Of a stretch of DNA of 37,431 nucleotides, positions 7,225 through 15,174 are shown in pieces. Origin of the DNA: UBA11612 sp964475755 (GTDB taxonomy: Bacteria; Pseudomonadota; Alphaproteobacteria; Rhodospirillales; Rhodospirillaceae). The stretch covers positions 1 to 37,431 of the forward strand of contig CAYYXR010000030.1 of assembly GCA_964475755.1 (NCBI GenBank), given 5' to 3'. Under the pieces are notes generated by a model. That model ran no database searches. It worked only from the letters and a program-made list of their open reading frames with translations, and was not told where the DNA came from. Both the position numbers and the translations under genes were made by a program. Every line of letters begins with the position of its first letter. Positions within the stretch are counted from its first letter, which is position 1.

Positions 7225-8444
7225 GATGCCGCCGCTCTTTTCTTCTCTGCGTTTTCCAGCGCGGTTCCGGCGTTGCCGAAAAATGTGCGGATGTTGCGCA
7301 CGGCCTGGCGGATGCGATGCTTATTTTCCACCAGTGCTATGCGGACATACCCCTCGCCGTTTTCTCCGAATCCCGTACCCGGCGAAACGGCGACTTTCGC
7401 TTCGGTCAAAAGAAGTTTCGAAAACTCGAGCGCACCCAAGTGTTTGAAGGGCTCAGGTATCGGTGCCCAGGCGAACATCGAGGCCTGCGGATTGGGTATG
7501 GACCAACCCGCCTGCTCCAGTCCCTCCACCAGAATATCCCGGCGCTCTTTATAAATTTGCCGTGCTTCGGCGACACAATCTTGTGGACCGTTCAAAGCCG
7601 TGGCTGCCGCCACCTGCACCGGCGTGAACGCGCCGTAGTCCAAGTACGACTTGATACGAATCAGAGCGTTCATCAGGAACGGGTTTCCCGCGGCAAACCC
7701 GACACGCCAGCCCGGCATGCTGTAGGTTTTGCTCATGGACGTAAACTCCACGGCAATGTCCTTCGCGCCCGGTATTTGCAATACCGACGGCGGCGGCTCT
7801 ATGTCGAAATAGATTTCGGCGTACGCAAGGTCGGACAGAATAAAGATGCCGTGATGCTTGCAGAAATCCACCACCTGACCGAAGAAGTCCAGGCTCGCCA
7901 CTTTCGCCGTGGGGTTAGATGGATAGTTCAAGATCAGCGCAGTCGGCTTAGGCGTAGAATTACGCACGGCCAGTTCCAACGCGGCCAAGAACTCATCATC
8001 CGGTTCGCACGGCAACGAGCGCACCGTACCGTCCGCGATAATGAAACCGAAAGGATGAATCGGATACGCGGGGTTCGGCGCAAGGATGAGATCGCCGGGA
8101 TTGGTGATGGCGGACGCAAGATTTGCGAGCCCCTCTTTTGAGCCAAGAGTGACGCAAACTTCCTTGTTCATATCCAATTCAACGCCAAAGCGGCGCTGAT
8201 AGTAGCCAACAAAGGCTTTACGCAGCCCCCTGATGCCTTGCGAAGCCGAATACCTATGCGCTTTTGGGTCTTGGGCGACTTCGCAGAGTTTGTCGACGAT
8301 ATGTTTCGGCGTTGGCAAATCGGGATTCCCCATACCAAGGTCCATGATGTCCTCGCCCGCCGCACGCGCGCGCGCCTTCATCGCATTGACTTCTGCGAAG
8401 ACATAGGGCGGCAAGCGATTGATACGATGGAACTCGGTTTTCAT
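7221..8444 (-). CDS. alaC: PLP aminotransferase, AlaC / LL-diaminopimelate aminotransferase-like
   Basis: The product is 407 residues, a class I fold-type I aminotransferase. The pyridoxal-phosphate lysine is Lys239 in 'SMSKTYSMPGWRVGF'. 'NYPSNPT' (173-179) and 'SDLAYAE' (204-210) bind cofactor and substrate. Sequences of this kind are called LL-diaminopimelate aminotransferase in many alphaproteobacteria, but the best-studied relative is the E. coli alanine transaminase AlaC (glutamate plus pyruvate giving alanine). I favour AlaC-type activity, or an aspartate-family role given its overlap with hom. It is first in a two-gene unit, with hom starting inside its stop codon. Confidence 0.85.
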   Translation of the reverse strand: MKTEFHRINRLPPYVFAEVNAMKARARAAGEDIMDLGMGNPDLPTPKHIVDKLCEVAQDPKAHRYSASQGIRGLRKAFVGYYQRRFGVELDMNKEVCVTLGSKEGLANLASAITNPGDLILAPNPAYPIHPFGFIIADGTVRSLPCEPDDEFLAALELAVRNSTPKPTALILNYPSNPTAKVASLDFFGQVVDFCKHHGIFILSDLAYAEIYFDIEPPPSVLQIPGAKDIAVEFTSMSKTYSMPGWRVGFAAGNPFLMNALIRIKSYLDYGAFTPVQVAAATALNGPQDCVAEARQIYKERRDILVEGLEQAGWSIPNPQASMFAWAPIPEPFKHLGALEFSKLLLTEAKVAVSPGTGFGENGEGYVRIALVENKHRIRQAVRNIRTFFGNAGTALENAEKKRAAAS

Positions 8445-8620
8445 GGGTATTGCCTTATCTCACGGGACGGAGGAGCTCAGCCCACTCCTGATTCACCGTC
8501 TTCTATATGAGCCAGACTGATAAAATCTACAATGCCGGGGTTAACGCAATACTGTGGCCAAGATATGGGCCAACTTCGGCCTTTTCGTGGGCCTCAAGAC
8601 CCCCGACGATCCGGTGCCGT

Positions 8621-9601
8621 CTAGTAGCTCAGGAAGACCTCGACAGGGCCGGTGCCATTGTCAGCGCCCGCGAATATGCGATCCGTTGGCACGCCCATTT
8701 CAACCAAGACTTCCGCAACCCGGACGGCATAGCTCGCGGCGGCGGCAGGATCACCCTCGCCGCCATGCGCGACGATCCGCAGCACACCCTGAACATCGCT
8801 GCGCAGGTTTGCGGCATCCTGGAGAAGGCGCCGGTCCTCGGTTGAAATGCCTCTGACCACCGACGGGACCGTTGCAACTTGGCTAGAGACCGCAAAGTTG
8901 GCAGCGGCAAAATCCGCCAAGGTCCGGAATCTCGGTGCCGCGGCGGCAGTTTGCTCGGGCGCACTTTGATCGCCAGCTATGGATGTTGATGGCGTGGGCA
9001 AGGGATTGACCCGTGGCCCAGCCGCAGGCCGTGCCGGCGTGGGTGGGATTCTGGGAACATTGGAACTCTCGGCCGAGGTCTCGCTGCCGCCCTGTGTCTG
9101 TCCGCTGGCTTCAGCTGGCCTTGGCGGCGGCGGATCGGACAACCGCGCGACAGGATCGATGCTCGCCGCTTCGGAGGCTTCTGGCTCAGCCCCCCCATCT
9201 GGCTGTTCCGAGGCGGATTCCAATGGGCGAACGGCAACCGGCATGGATCTCGCCCCTTGCGGCGTATGGCGCGAATTGGCGCGGTCCGCGATAAGACCGG
9301 CCAAAGCCCGGTCCCGTTCCTCCTGGAACGACGGCGTGGGTGCCGTTGTCGGTACGGAATTGATGTCAGGCGCGCCGCTCCCACTGGATGGAGGCGCCGA
9401 AAAAGTCGCCCCGTTCGAAGCCTGCGCTTCCTCGCCACTGGCCGGTGCATCACCGCCGAATAGCCCGCCCATCGTGCTTCCCACACTGGAGCAGCCACTC
9501 AAAACGGCAGCCATAAGCACCATCGAAGCCAAAATCTTCGATGACCGCACAGGGTGTACGTTGGGGAAATTAGGTTGGAAATTGTCGGGCGTGAGGATCA
9601 C
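8621..9601 (-). CDS. Lipoprotein with Pro/Ala-rich linker and reduced OmpA-like C-terminus
   Basis: The product is 326 residues from a GTG at 9599-9601, with a GGAAAC ribosome binding site upstream; a later GTG at residue 18 is possible but has no such site. A lipobox LSGC at 34-37 makes Cys37 the lipidated residue. About residues 45-230 are low-complexity, rich in Pro, Ala, Ser and Glu, likely an extended periplasmic linker. The last 70 residues ('LRIVAHGGEGD...ADNGTGPVEVFLSY') resemble the end of an OmpA-like peptidoglycan-binding domain: helix, 'VEMGVPTDRIFAG', then a final 'VEVFLSY' strand. The domain is short, so cell-wall binding is uncertain. A structural envelope role is likely. It stands between alaC and phaC with its own promoter region. 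Confidence 0.8.
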   Translation of the reverse strand: MILTPDNFQPNFPNVHPVRSSKILASMVLMAAVLSGCSSVGSTMGGLFGGDAPASGEEAQASNGATFSAPPSSGSGAPDINSVPTTAPTPSFQEERDRALAGLIADRANSRHTPQGARSMPVAVRPLESASEQPDGGAEPEASEAASIDPVARLSDPPPPRPAEASGQTQGGSETSAESSNVPRIPPTPARPAAGPRVNPLPTPSTSIAGDQSAPEQTAAAAPRFRTLADFAAANFAVSSQVATVPSVVRGISTEDRRLLQDAANLRSDVQGVLRIVAHGGEGDPAAAASYAVRVAEVLVEMGVPTDRIFAGADNGTGPVEVFLSY

Positions 9602-9850
9602 GGGCTGTTTCCAATAAATAAATTTTTCAAAGTCTTATGGGCCGTAACTAAGGTACTACATACGGAATTCTAAGGCAGAATCCAACACAATCCGGCAAGG
9701 ATCGTAACGGCAAAGTCACCTTGAGCCCCGTTGCGCCCCTTCCATACCCCGAGTAAGAACCTAAGAAAATTCAAAAGTGTTGTCGGTGGCACTCGGCGGG
9801 GAGGCTGAGCCACGGCAATACGTCCGGGCCGCAAACAAGAAAAGAAGAAA
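9602..9850. promoter_or_regulatory. Divergent intergenic region, lipoprotein gene / phaC
   Basis: This 249-base stretch is AT-rich near the lipoprotein end (AATAAATAAATTTTTC, about 9612-9627) and must hold the promoters of both divergent genes. No clear -35/-10 pair or PhaR-type operator could be fixed by eye. The only ribosome-binding element for phaC is a weak purine-rich AAGAAAAGAAGAAA directly before its ATG. Confidence 0.5.
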
Positions 9851-11674
9851 ATGAGCGAAAAGAAACCCCCGCCAAAGAACAACACGCAGAAAACCGGAGC
9901 TCAGGACGATTGGGCAAATATCACCAATCGTATCGCCGAACGCTCGCAGCGTCTCGTCACGGATTTCATCAGCCGTAATGCCGACGACCCGGCCAAGACC
10001 ATGACCATGGGCATGGCGGACGCCATCAATATAGGCGGCGCTTTTCTGGAACTCACCGCCAAGCTTATGTCCGACCCGCAACGCATGATGGACGCCCAAC
10101 TCAATCTCTGGCGTGGCTACATGGACCTTTGGCGCAACACCACGCTGAAAATGATGGGCCAGGACACCGGTGACATCATTCAGCCTGCGCAGGACGATCG
10201 GCGTTTCAAAGACGATGCGTGGAAAGAAAACCAGATCTTCGACTTCATCAAGCAGTCCTATCTGCTGACCGCCAAATGGATGGAATCAACAGTCGCGGAA
10301 GTGGAAGGACTGGACGCACACACAAAACACAAGGTCGCCTTCTACACAAAGCAGTTCGTTGACGCCCTCGCCCCGACCAATTTCGCCCTCTCCAATCCAG
10401 AGGTGCTGCGCGCCACGGTAGAAAGCCACGGCGAAAACCTCGTGAAGGGACTTGAGAACCTGCTGGAGGACCTCGAGCGCGGCAAGGGCCGCCTGCGGGT
10501 ATCCATGACCGACGAAACGGCGTTCTCAGTCGGAGAGAACGTCGCGGTCACACCGGGCAAGGTTGTCTTCCAAAACCGGATGTTCCAGCTCATCCAGTAC
10601 AGCCCGACGACGGACAAGGTGAAGGATACGCCGATCCTCATCATTCCGCCGTGGATCAACAAGTTTTACATCCTCGATCTGCGCGAAAAGAACTCCCTCG
10701 TGAAATGGCTGACGAGCCAGGGCTACACGACCTTCATTATGTCCTGGGTCAATCCGGACGCCTCCATGTCCAAAGTGAATTTTGTCGATTACATGCTGGA
10801 CGGTGCGGTCGCGGCCAAGAATGCCGTTCTCGAACAGACCGGCGCCAAAAACACTCATATCGTCGGGTATTGTCTGGGCGGAACGCTCCTGGCCGCCACC
10901 CTCGCCTATCTGAAAGCGAAAAAAGACGACACGGTTGCTTCGGCCACCTACTTCGCCGCCCTCACAGACTTCAAGGAAGTCGGCGACCTGCGTGTTTTCA
11001 TCGACGAAGAACAATTGGAAGCTTTGGAAAAGTGGATGGCCGATGCTGGCGGGTATCTGGACGCCGCCGACATGGCGGCATCCTTCAACATGCTGCGGGC
11101 CAACGATCTGATCTGGTCGTTCGTGGTCAACAACTACCTCCTGGGCAAGGAACCCTTCCCGTTCGACCTCTTGTATTGGAATTCGGATTCCACGCGTATG
11201 CCCAGCGCCATGCACAGCTTTTATCTGCGCAACATGTATTTAGAGAACAATCTCTCGAAACCAGGCGGCATCACGCTGGACGGCGTACCGATTGATCTCA
11301 GCAAGATCACCGTGCCCACCTATATGATTAGCTGCAAGGAAGACCACATCGCGCCGTGGGTCTCGACCTTCGAGGGCACGAAGCTGTTCGGCGGGCCGGT
11401 TAAGTTCGTGCTCTCAGCGTCCGGCCATATTGCCGGGATCGTCAATCCGCCGGCGGCCAACAAGTATTGCTACTGGACCAATGACAAGGGCGCCAAAACC
11501 ACCGAAGAATGGCTTGCCGGCGCGGAAGAGCATGCCGGCTCCTGGTGGACCGATTGGGACGCCTGGCTCAAACCTATGTCGGGCGCAGAGGTTCCTGCGC
11601 GCAAGCCGGAAGATGGAAAACTGAAGGTGCTGGAAAACGCGCCGGGCAGCTACGTGAAGATGCGGGCGGTTTAG
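9851..11674 (+). CDS. phaC: Class I poly(3-hydroxyalkanoate) synthase PhaC
   Basis: The product is 607 residues, normal for a class I enzyme. It polymerises (R)-3-hydroxybutyryl-CoA to polyhydroxybutyrate at the granule surface. The alpha/beta-hydrolase core carries the Cys lipase-box GYCLGG with nucleophile Cys341; the other triad residues are probably Asp498 ('SCKEDHIAPW') and His526 ('SASGHIAG'). The variable N-terminal region (1-220) is of the type that precedes the catalytic domain in class I synthases, with 'PPWINKFYILDLREKNS' at the start of the core. No phaA, phaB, phasin or depolymerase gene is adjacent. The gene converges on panB, whose stop is 12 bases beyond its own. Confidence 0.96.
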   Translation: MSEKKPPPKNNTQKTGAQDDWANITNRIAERSQRLVTDFISRNADDPAKTMTMGMADAINIGGAFLELTAKLMSDPQRMMDAQLNLWRGYMDLWRNTTLKMMGQDTGDIIQPAQDDRRFKDDAWKENQIFDFIKQSYLLTAKWMESTVAEVEGLDAHTKHKVAFYTKQFVDALAPTNFALSNPEVLRATVESHGENLVKGLENLLEDLERGKGRLRVSMTDETAFSVGENVAVTPGKVVFQNRMFQLIQYSPTTDKVKDTPILIIPPWINKFYILDLREKNSLVKWLTSQGYTTFIMSWVNPDASMSKVNFVDYMLDGAVAAKNAVLEQTGAKNTHIVGYCLGGTLLAATLAYLKAKKDDTVASATYFAALTDFKEVGDLRVFIDEEQLEALEKWMADAGGYLDAADMAASFNMLRANDLIWSFVVNNYLLGKEPFPFDLLYWNSDSTRMPSAMHSFYLRNMYLENNLSKPGGITLDGVPIDLSKITVPTYMISCKEDHIAPWVSTFEGTKLFGGPVKFVLSASGHIAGIVNPPAANKYCYWTNDKGAKTTEEWLAGAEEHAGSWWTDWDAWLKPMSGAEVPARKPEDGKLKVLENAPGSYVKMRAV

Positions 11675-11686
11675 GCCCGCTCCGTC

Positions 11687-12508
11687 CTAGCCTGCCTTCA
11701 GCGTATAAATCTCCGCCGGGCCGGGGAATTGGCCGGAGCGTACGTCCGCAGCGTAGGACGACACCGCCTGGGAAATTGTCTCGCGCAGACCTGCATAGCG
11801 ACGCACAAATTTCGGGGTCCATTCGAACAAACCGATCATATCGTCCGTCACCAAAATCTGGCCGTCGCATTTGGGCGATGCGCCGATGCCGATGGTCGGC
11901 ACGGAAATTTCGTTTGTGATCTGCTCGGCGAGATCGCTGGCGACCCCTTCCACAACGATGGCGAATGCGCCTGCCTGCTCCACCGCATGGGCCTCGGCCA
12001 GGACTCGCACGCGTTCGTCACCGGTGCGGCCTTTGGTTTTGAATCCGCCGTCGATGTTAATGGCCTGGGGCCGCAAGCCGACGTGGCCCACCACCGGAAT
12101 ACCGCGTCCAACCAAGAACGAAATCGTTTCCGCGATGCCCTCGCAGGCTTCGACCTTCACTGCCTGGCAGCCGGTTTCGCGCATGATGCGCGCTGCAGAC
12201 TCGAACGCCTGCTGCGGGCTGCTTTCATAGCTGCCAAAGGGCATATCAACAACGACAAGGGCCTTTGACGAGCCACGCATGACTGCCTGGCCGTGCATGA
12301 TCATCATGTCCAGCGTCACGCCGACAGTGCTGGGCAATCCGTGGAAAACCATACCCACCGTATCGCCGACCAGGATCAGGTCCACGTGCGGGTCCATAAT
12401 GTCGGCCATAGGCGCGGTATAGGCCGTCAGGCAGACGATCTTCTCGCGGCCCTTGCGCGACCGGATATCGGGCACGGAAATACGGGAGGACTTCAGATGC
12501 TTGGACAT
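11687..12508 (-). CDS. panB: 3-Methyl-2-oxobutanoate hydroxymethyltransferase PanB
   Basis: The product is 273 residues, typical length. It transfers a hydroxymethyl group from methylene-tetrahydrofolate to 2-oxoisovalerate, giving ketopantoate for pantothenate and CoA synthesis. Conserved segments are 'CLTAYTAPMA', the metal-binding 'LVGDTVGMV' (46-54), 'VDMPFGSYE' and 'AVKVEACEG' with the catalytic Glu region, and 'GHVGLRPQ' (141-148). The Thr at position 50 replaces the more usual Ser. panC is not next to it. A TATAAT-like -10 box upstream suggests an independent promoter. Confidence 0.95.
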   Translation of the reverse strand: MSKHLKSSRISVPDIRSRKGREKIVCLTAYTAPMADIMDPHVDLILVGDTVGMVFHGLPSTVGVTLDMMIMHGQAVMRGSSKALVVVDMPFGSYESSPQQAFESAARIMRETGCQAVKVEACEGIAETISFLVGRGIPVVGHVGLRPQAINIDGGFKTKGRTGDERVRVLAEAHAVEQAGAFAIVVEGVASDLAEQITNEISVPTIGIGASPKCDGQILVTDDMIGLFEWTPKFVRRYAGLRETISQAVSSYAADVRSGQFPGPAEIYTLKAG

Positions 12509-12629
12509 CGCTCACTCTCCATCTGCGATACGTCAGGCAGAATTGGGCGCTCAAGTACACCGGCGAAGCTCAAATTACCACCCGCTGAAGCGAATATTCG
12601 CCATGCAGAACTGAGGCGGCATAACGCTA

Positions 12630-12654
12630 ATTATACCCTGAATTCAAGTTGAAT
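12630..12654 (-). promoter_or_regulatory. Candidate panB promoter and overlapping palindrome
   Basis: On the minus strand the -10 box TATAAT lies at 12635-12630, about 120 bases before the panB start. A good -35 box is not obvious at 16-18 bases. Just upstream is the perfect palindrome ATTCAA-G-TTGAAT (12642-12654), placed where a repressor would cover the spacer. Both calls are by eye. Confidence 0.4.
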
Positions 12655-12665
12655 CAGCGTGAAAA

Positions 12666-12677
12666 TACAGGCCTGTA
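12666..12677. repeat. 12-bp perfect palindrome downstream of phnE
   Basis: TACAGGCCTGTA, just past the end of the phn operon. On the minus strand it is followed by UUUU, so it could be a weak terminator, but the arms leave no loop beyond the central GGCC. An operator is the alternative. Confidence 0.35.
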
Positions 12678-12706
12678 ACTTTTTGAATTATCTATGGTTA
12701 TTTTAT

Positions 12707-13519
12707 CTAGGTGACAGCGGCGCGAACCCGCGCCGACACCGCCTCTGCCGCCAGAACCGCGAGAAAAATAAGCAATAAAATGAGCGAGACGCGGCTCCAC
12801 TCCAATGCATTGATCGAAGCGTTCAGTTGGAGGCCAATGCCGCCCGCGCCCACCAGCCCAAGAATGGTCGCCTCGCGGATATTGATGTCCCAGCGGAACA
12901 CCGAAATACCGGCAAACGCCGGAAGCACCTGCGGCCAGACACCGTAGCTGACCACCTGGACCCCCGAAGCACCAGTGGATGTAATGGCTTCTGCAGAGCG
13001 TGGATCACTCTCCTCCAAGGCTTCATAGAGCAACTTGGCGATAAAACCAACGGAACGGAATGCAATGGCGAATATCCCGGCCAAGACGCCCGGCCCGACA
13101 ATCGCCACCAGCACGAGCGCCCAGATGATCGAATTGATGGAGCGAGACGCCACAATAAAAAACAGCGCCAAGCTGCGCAGGCTGACATGCGGCGTCGTGT
13201 TCCGCGCGGCCAAGAAAGCCAGCGGCAATGCAATCACCACGGCGATGCTGGTGCCAATGGTGGCGATGGTGAGTGTATCCCACATGGGCCGCAACAGCTC
13301 GCTCCCATACCCCCACTCCGGGGGAAACATGCGGCTGATCATGTCCGCCCCTTGAGCAGGCGCGTCAGCGACGAAAAACCATTCCGTCTGAGCCGAAATT
13401 TTTTGCAGGCAGACCACGACCAACGCCACGCCGATCAGCCAACCCATCCATACGAGGGCACTTATCGCAGGGGTGCGTTTGGTCCAGGTTGAGTGGGTGT
13501 CGGACACAACGATAGGCAT
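12707..13519 (-). CDS. phnE: Phosphonate-type ABC transporter permease PhnE (second copy)
   Basis: The product is 270 residues from the ATG at 13517-13519, which overlaps the previous permease's stop by one base (TAATG) and has an AAGGTGGG ribosome binding site. A GTG at 13531 is less likely. It is a multi-spanning inner-membrane protein with five or six hydrophobic segments, including 'TIGTSIAVVIALPLAFLAARNT'. The cytoplasmic EAA-like loop 'EALEESDPRSAEAITSTGASG' contacts the ATPase, and 'ILGLVGAGGIGLQLNASI' near the C-terminus is typical of PhnE. It pairs with the upstream permease to form a heterodimeric channel. Confidence 0.92.
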   Translation of the reverse strand: MPIVVSDTHSTWTKRTPAISALVWMGWLIGVALVVVCLQKISAQTEWFFVADAPAQGADMISRMFPPEWGYGSELLRPMWDTLTIATIGTSIAVVIALPLAFLAARNTTPHVSLRSLALFFIVASRSINSIIWALVLVAIVGPGVLAGIFAIAFRSVGFIAKLLYEALEESDPRSAEAITSTGASGVQVVSYGVWPQVLPAFAGISVFRWDINIREATILGLVGAGGIGLQLNASINALEWSRVSLILLLIFLAVLAAEAVSARVRAAVT

Positions 13520-14322
13520 TACTGCACCCACCTTCGAATTCGCCCAGACATCAGCTCCGTGGCCATGACGATGACAATAATGACGATGAGGATCGCAGCA
13601 GCGCTTTCAAACTCGTATCGGTCGAAAGCTGTTGTGAGGGTCGCCCCGATACCACCCGCCCCGACGATGCCGATAATCGCGGACTCACGGAAATTGATAT
13701 CCAGCCGATAAATCGCCAGCCCAATGGCGCGCGGCAGAACCTGCGGCTGTATGGCGTAGGCCAGCCACGAAAACCATCCCGCGCCGGTCGCGCGCACGGC
13801 CTCGACTTGGGACGGGTTCACCGCCTCGATGTCTTCGGCCAACAATTTTGCGTTAAATCCGATGGTGGCGAAAGTTAGCGTCAGAAACCCTGCAAAGGTT
13901 CCAAAGCCAAAAAGTTTGACGAAAAAAATAGCCACCAAGATTTCAGGGAACGTGCGGGTAATGGCCATGATTGCTCTGCACACCAGATACACGGGCCTTG
14001 GCGCCAGGTTGTTAGCCCCGCCGACCGCTAGCGGCACGGCCAAAAAAACGCCCACCGCCGTGGCGCCGACCGTCATCCACAGGCTTTCGAGCACACCGAC
14101 GACGATTGCGTTGCCGCGCGAGGTGAAGTCAGGTGGAAAGAAACTCAGGATGAAAGTGACGGCCCGGGGCCCGCCCTCGGCGACGCGCGACCAATTGATG
14201 TCAATCGTTCCCAACGCCGCGGCCAGGTAGATCACCGCGCCCAAGGTCAGCATCCAGCGCAATCGAGCGCTTTGAATAAGCGGCGGCGGTTTCCAGAGCC
14301 TTCCCTGCACGGCTTCAGCCAT
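13519..14322 (-). CDS. phnE: Phosphonate-type ABC transporter permease PhnE (first copy)
   Basis: The product is 267 residues from the ATG at 14320-14322, overlapping the phnC stop by one base (TGATG), with GGAGAG just upstream. It is an inner-membrane permease. Family marks are 'VGATAVGVFLAVPLAVGGANN', the EAA-like loop 'EDIEAVNPSQVEAVRATGAG' and 'AIIGIVGAGGIGATLTTAFD'. It is similar in plan to the next gene but clearly diverged, as expected for a heterodimer PhnE1/PhnE2 in phosphonate and phosphite importers. Confidence 0.92.
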   Translation of the reverse strand: MAEAVQGRLWKPPPLIQSARLRWMLTLGAVIYLAAALGTIDINWSRVAEGGPRAVTFILSFFPPDFTSRGNAIVVGVLESLWMTVGATAVGVFLAVPLAVGGANNLAPRPVYLVCRAIMAITRTFPEILVAIFFVKLFGFGTFAGFLTLTFATIGFNAKLLAEDIEAVNPSQVEAVRATGAGWFSWLAYAIQPQVLPRAIGLAIYRLDINFRESAIIGIVGAGGIGATLTTAFDRYEFESAAAILIVIIVIVMATELMSGRIRRWVQ

Positions 14323-15143
14323 CAACGCTCTCCGGCCACGCGGTCTTGATCCAAAACCACCTGACGATTTTGGTCGTCCGTTTTAGGAGCCGCCGCATCC
14401 CAGTCCTCTTCCCCATAAATGCGGGTCAGTTCCTCGGGGACCAGCGCATCCGGTTTGCCGTCGAAGACCACAACCCCATCTTTCAAGCCGACAATGCGCG
14501 ACACGAACAACTTGGCCAGCGGCACGTCGTGGATATTGATAACGGCGGTCAGTCCCTTTTCCGCACAAAGCTCAATAATCAAGCGCATGATCTGACGCGC
14601 GGTCTTGGGATCGAGGCTTGCGGTTGGCTCATCAACCAGCAGCAGATCCGGCTCCTGCATAAGTGCGCGGGCAATGCCGACGCGCTGGCGCTGACCGCCC
14701 GATAGTTGATCCGCGCGATGATCGACGAATTCGCCGAGACCGACCCGATCGAGTAACGAAAAGGCCATATCGACGTCCCGCTGCGGAAATTTACGGAACC
14801 AGCTGCGCCAAAACCCGACGTACCCGAGGCGACCGGACAACACGTTCTCCATAACGGTCAATCGCTCGACCAGCGCAAACTCCTGAAAGATCATCCCGAT
14901 ATGCCGCCGGGCCTTGCGAAGGCCCGACGCACTTAAACTGGTCAGCGCGCTGCCATCCAAAATGACCGTTCCGGACGTTGGTTCGACAAGCCGGTTAATG
15001 CAGCGAATGAGTGTGCTTTTGCCCGCCCCGGACGGGCCAATCAAGGCAATAACCTCTCCCGTGCCGACGGACAGCGTTACGCCGTTGAGCGCCGATTTAG
15101 TGCCGTATTTTTTAGAGAGGTTCTCGAGATGCAGGCCGGACAT
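14322..15143 (-). CDS. phnC: Phosphonate-type ABC transporter ATPase PhnC
   Basis: The product is 273 residues. It is the cytoplasmic ATPase driving import. Walker A is GPSGAGKST (36-44), the Q-loop is in 'MIFQEFALVERLTV', the ABC signature is LSGGQ (147-151) and Walker B is LLLVDEPTASLD (167-178). 'NVLSGRLGYVGFWRSWFRKFP' is characteristic of PhnC rather than other importer ATPases. About 25 extra polar residues follow the conserved core at the C-terminus. It lies 31 bases after phnD and overlaps the first permease gene. Confidence 0.95.
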   Translation of the reverse strand: MSGLHLENLSKKYGTKSALNGVTLSVGTGEVIALIGPSGAGKSTLIRCINRLVEPTSGTVILDGSALTSLSASGLRKARRHIGMIFQEFALVERLTVMENVLSGRLGYVGFWRSWFRKFPQRDVDMAFSLLDRVGLGEFVDHRADQLSGGQRQRVGIARALMQEPDLLLVDEPTASLDPKTARQIMRLIIELCAEKGLTAVINIHDVPLAKLFVSRIVGLKDGVVVFDGKPDALVPEELTRIYGEEDWDAAAPKTDDQNRQVVLDQDRVAGER

Positions 15144-15174
15144 AGGCTACTTTGTTCGGTGCCGAATGTCGGCG

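Noticed and set aside
7317..8141. 274-residue plus-strand open frame
   Set aside because: Fully antisense to the aminotransferase gene; Arg/His-rich composition is typical of shadow frames in GC-rich DNA.
8979..9617. 212-residue plus-strand open frame
   Set aside because: Antisense to the lipoprotein gene's low-complexity linker; the lipobox and OmpA-like end support the minus strand.
10526..11215. 229-residue minus-strand open frame
   Set aside because: Antisense to phaC, whose protein is complete and well conserved; no recognisable domain.
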